NCBI GenBank assembly: GCA_964479625.1
Contig: CAYZMS010000019.1
Coordinates: 32,958 to 96,957 of the forward strand
Reading direction: 5' to 3'
Source of the DNA: CAYZMS01 sp964479625
Lineage (GTDB): Bacteria > Bacteroidota > Bacteroidia > Chitinophagales > Saprospiraceae
DNA length: 64,000 nucleotides
The position numbers were made by a program, and so were the translations under genes. Positions 63,550 through 64,000 of this stretch are shown here, in pieces. The notes under the pieces were generated by a model. It ran no database searches and was not told the origin of the DNA. It was given only the letters and a program-made list of their open reading frames with translations. Numbering within the stretch: position 1 is the stretch's first letter; each line of letters begins with the position of its first letter.

Positions 63550-64000
63550 CTATTTTGGCATTTCAGCAAATAGGAGGCTCAATTTTCGAATAGTTTCCAA
63601 GTTCCGGGTAGTGCCGGTAACATTCAGTTTCTTTTCAAAGAAATTATTGTTGAGTTTACCGGCCCTATACCCTTCTGGACTGGAAAAGAACAACTGCTTA
63701 CTTATCAACGCCCATTTTTTGGGGGCCTACGGTTTCCTGTTGGAGAAGGCTCCACCTTGCCGGATTCGGATGGTCATCCAAAAACATAATATAGGCCTTA
63801 TTATCTGGTAGAGCTTCGGATACTTAAGGCGGATAATTTCTTAGTATAGCGTTCAATTTTGCCTCTTTCATCACCATTACCGGGACCTCCCATCCAAATC
63901 GGTTCAAAATGAGTTGGCGGATCTTTTTCTCAAGGGCTTTAGGGGTGTAATACCTCGACAAAATTAGACCACAAGCTAAGTTGAAAAAAACGCTTAAATT
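63550..64000 (-). pseudogene. DUF1697 protein remnant, truncated by the window edge, with stops and a frameshift
   Basis: Read on the minus strand from the window end: KALEKKIRQLILNRFGWEVP and VMVMKEAKLNAILRNYPP, then TAA, then KAYIMFLDDHP, another TAA after GVDK, and finally, in a shifted frame, AGKLNNNFFEKKLNV-TTRNLETIRKL-LLFAEMPK. These pieces fit the order of DUF1697 (final block GR-KLTNNFFEKKL-V-ATTRNWKTV from memory). The N-terminal start is outside the window. Lesions: at least two nonsense codons and one frameshift between SRRV and YRAG, apparently a loss of two bases. Confidence 0.7.

Noticed and set aside
63524..63811. Plus-strand 95-codon open frame
   Set aside because: It is antisense to the DUF1697 remnant, which fits a known family; the plus reading has no similarity.
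1..64000. tRNA, rRNA, CRISPR array, insertion sequence or prophage
   Set aside because: No cloverleaf-like TpsiC segments, no regular direct repeats with spacers, and no transposase, integrase or phage structural protein was seen.

Overview
The window looks like a chromosomal segment of a Bacteroidota bacterium. The evidence is protein content rather than any single marker: a type-B T9SS C-terminal sorting domain, a GLPGLI protein beside an outer-membrane beta-barrel receptor, an OmpA protein with thrombospondin type 3 repeats, a futalosine-pathway enzyme, DUF3810 and DUF2911 proteins, a Cys-type CcmE, and weak Shine-Dalgarno sites with TTTG/TAnnTTTG-like promoters. A Saprospiria/Lewinella-like lineage is my guess from general protein style and is not proven. 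No tRNA, rRNA, CRISPR array, insertion sequence, prophage or integrase was seen.

Layout. 1-1582: end of a DAHP synthase gene, lipB and a small conserved gene. 1788-6868: smc, then three overlapping genes (ECF sigma factor, small putative anti-sigma protein, broken ClpP paralogue). 6950-11257: leuACDB operon on the minus strand. 11514-15651: TPR-like protein, HlyD-like adaptor, a broken hotdog thioesterase and a short SDR. 15702-27756: mostly minus-strand genes: mqnB, an outer-membrane protein, cutA, a giant-adhesin-style T9SS protein, cytochrome c, histidine kinase, GLPGLI protein, beta-barrel receptor, a secreted unknown and a decayed serine hydrolase. 27760-32861: SDR, shortened fructosamine kinase, cytochrome oxidase subunit III, a 49-codon DUF2256 gene, a zinc-ribbon protein and a subtilisin-like lipoprotein. 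33058-40018: OmpA protein and a complete RND efflux operon. 40317-47292: serine hydrolase, Ada/Ogt, KamA-family radical SAM, broken D-amino-acid oxidase, pyrophosphatase, agmatinase-family enzyme and a tiny membrane protein. 47483-57191: PIF1-like helicase, PPK2, DUF58, thioredoxin, DUF3810, SUI1, DUF2911, aminotransferase-like, endonuclease/phosphatase-like, two small genes and a DUF2520 dehydrogenase-like gene. 57218-64000: CcmF- and CcmE-like cytochrome c maturation genes, a broken nitrilase, ftsE, a DUF429-like gene, a secreted unknown and a broken DUF1697 gene at the window edge.

The most striking feature is gene decay. About eight dispensable genes are broken or shortened, and most carry in-frame stop codons with the rest of the frame, and the conserved residues, still readable across the stop. 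All three stop codons occur, so a single suppressor or code change cannot explain them, while housekeeping genes (smc, leuACDB, ppa, trxA, ftsE, ccmF) are intact. Most of these stops could come from single C-to-T or G-to-A changes. This suggests recent, substitution-driven loss of accessory metabolism, with sequencing or consensus error as the main alternative.

The best candidate for an undescribed system is the translationally overlapping sigma factor, small protein and ClpP-paralogue module at 5409-6868, although its protease gene is interrupted here.
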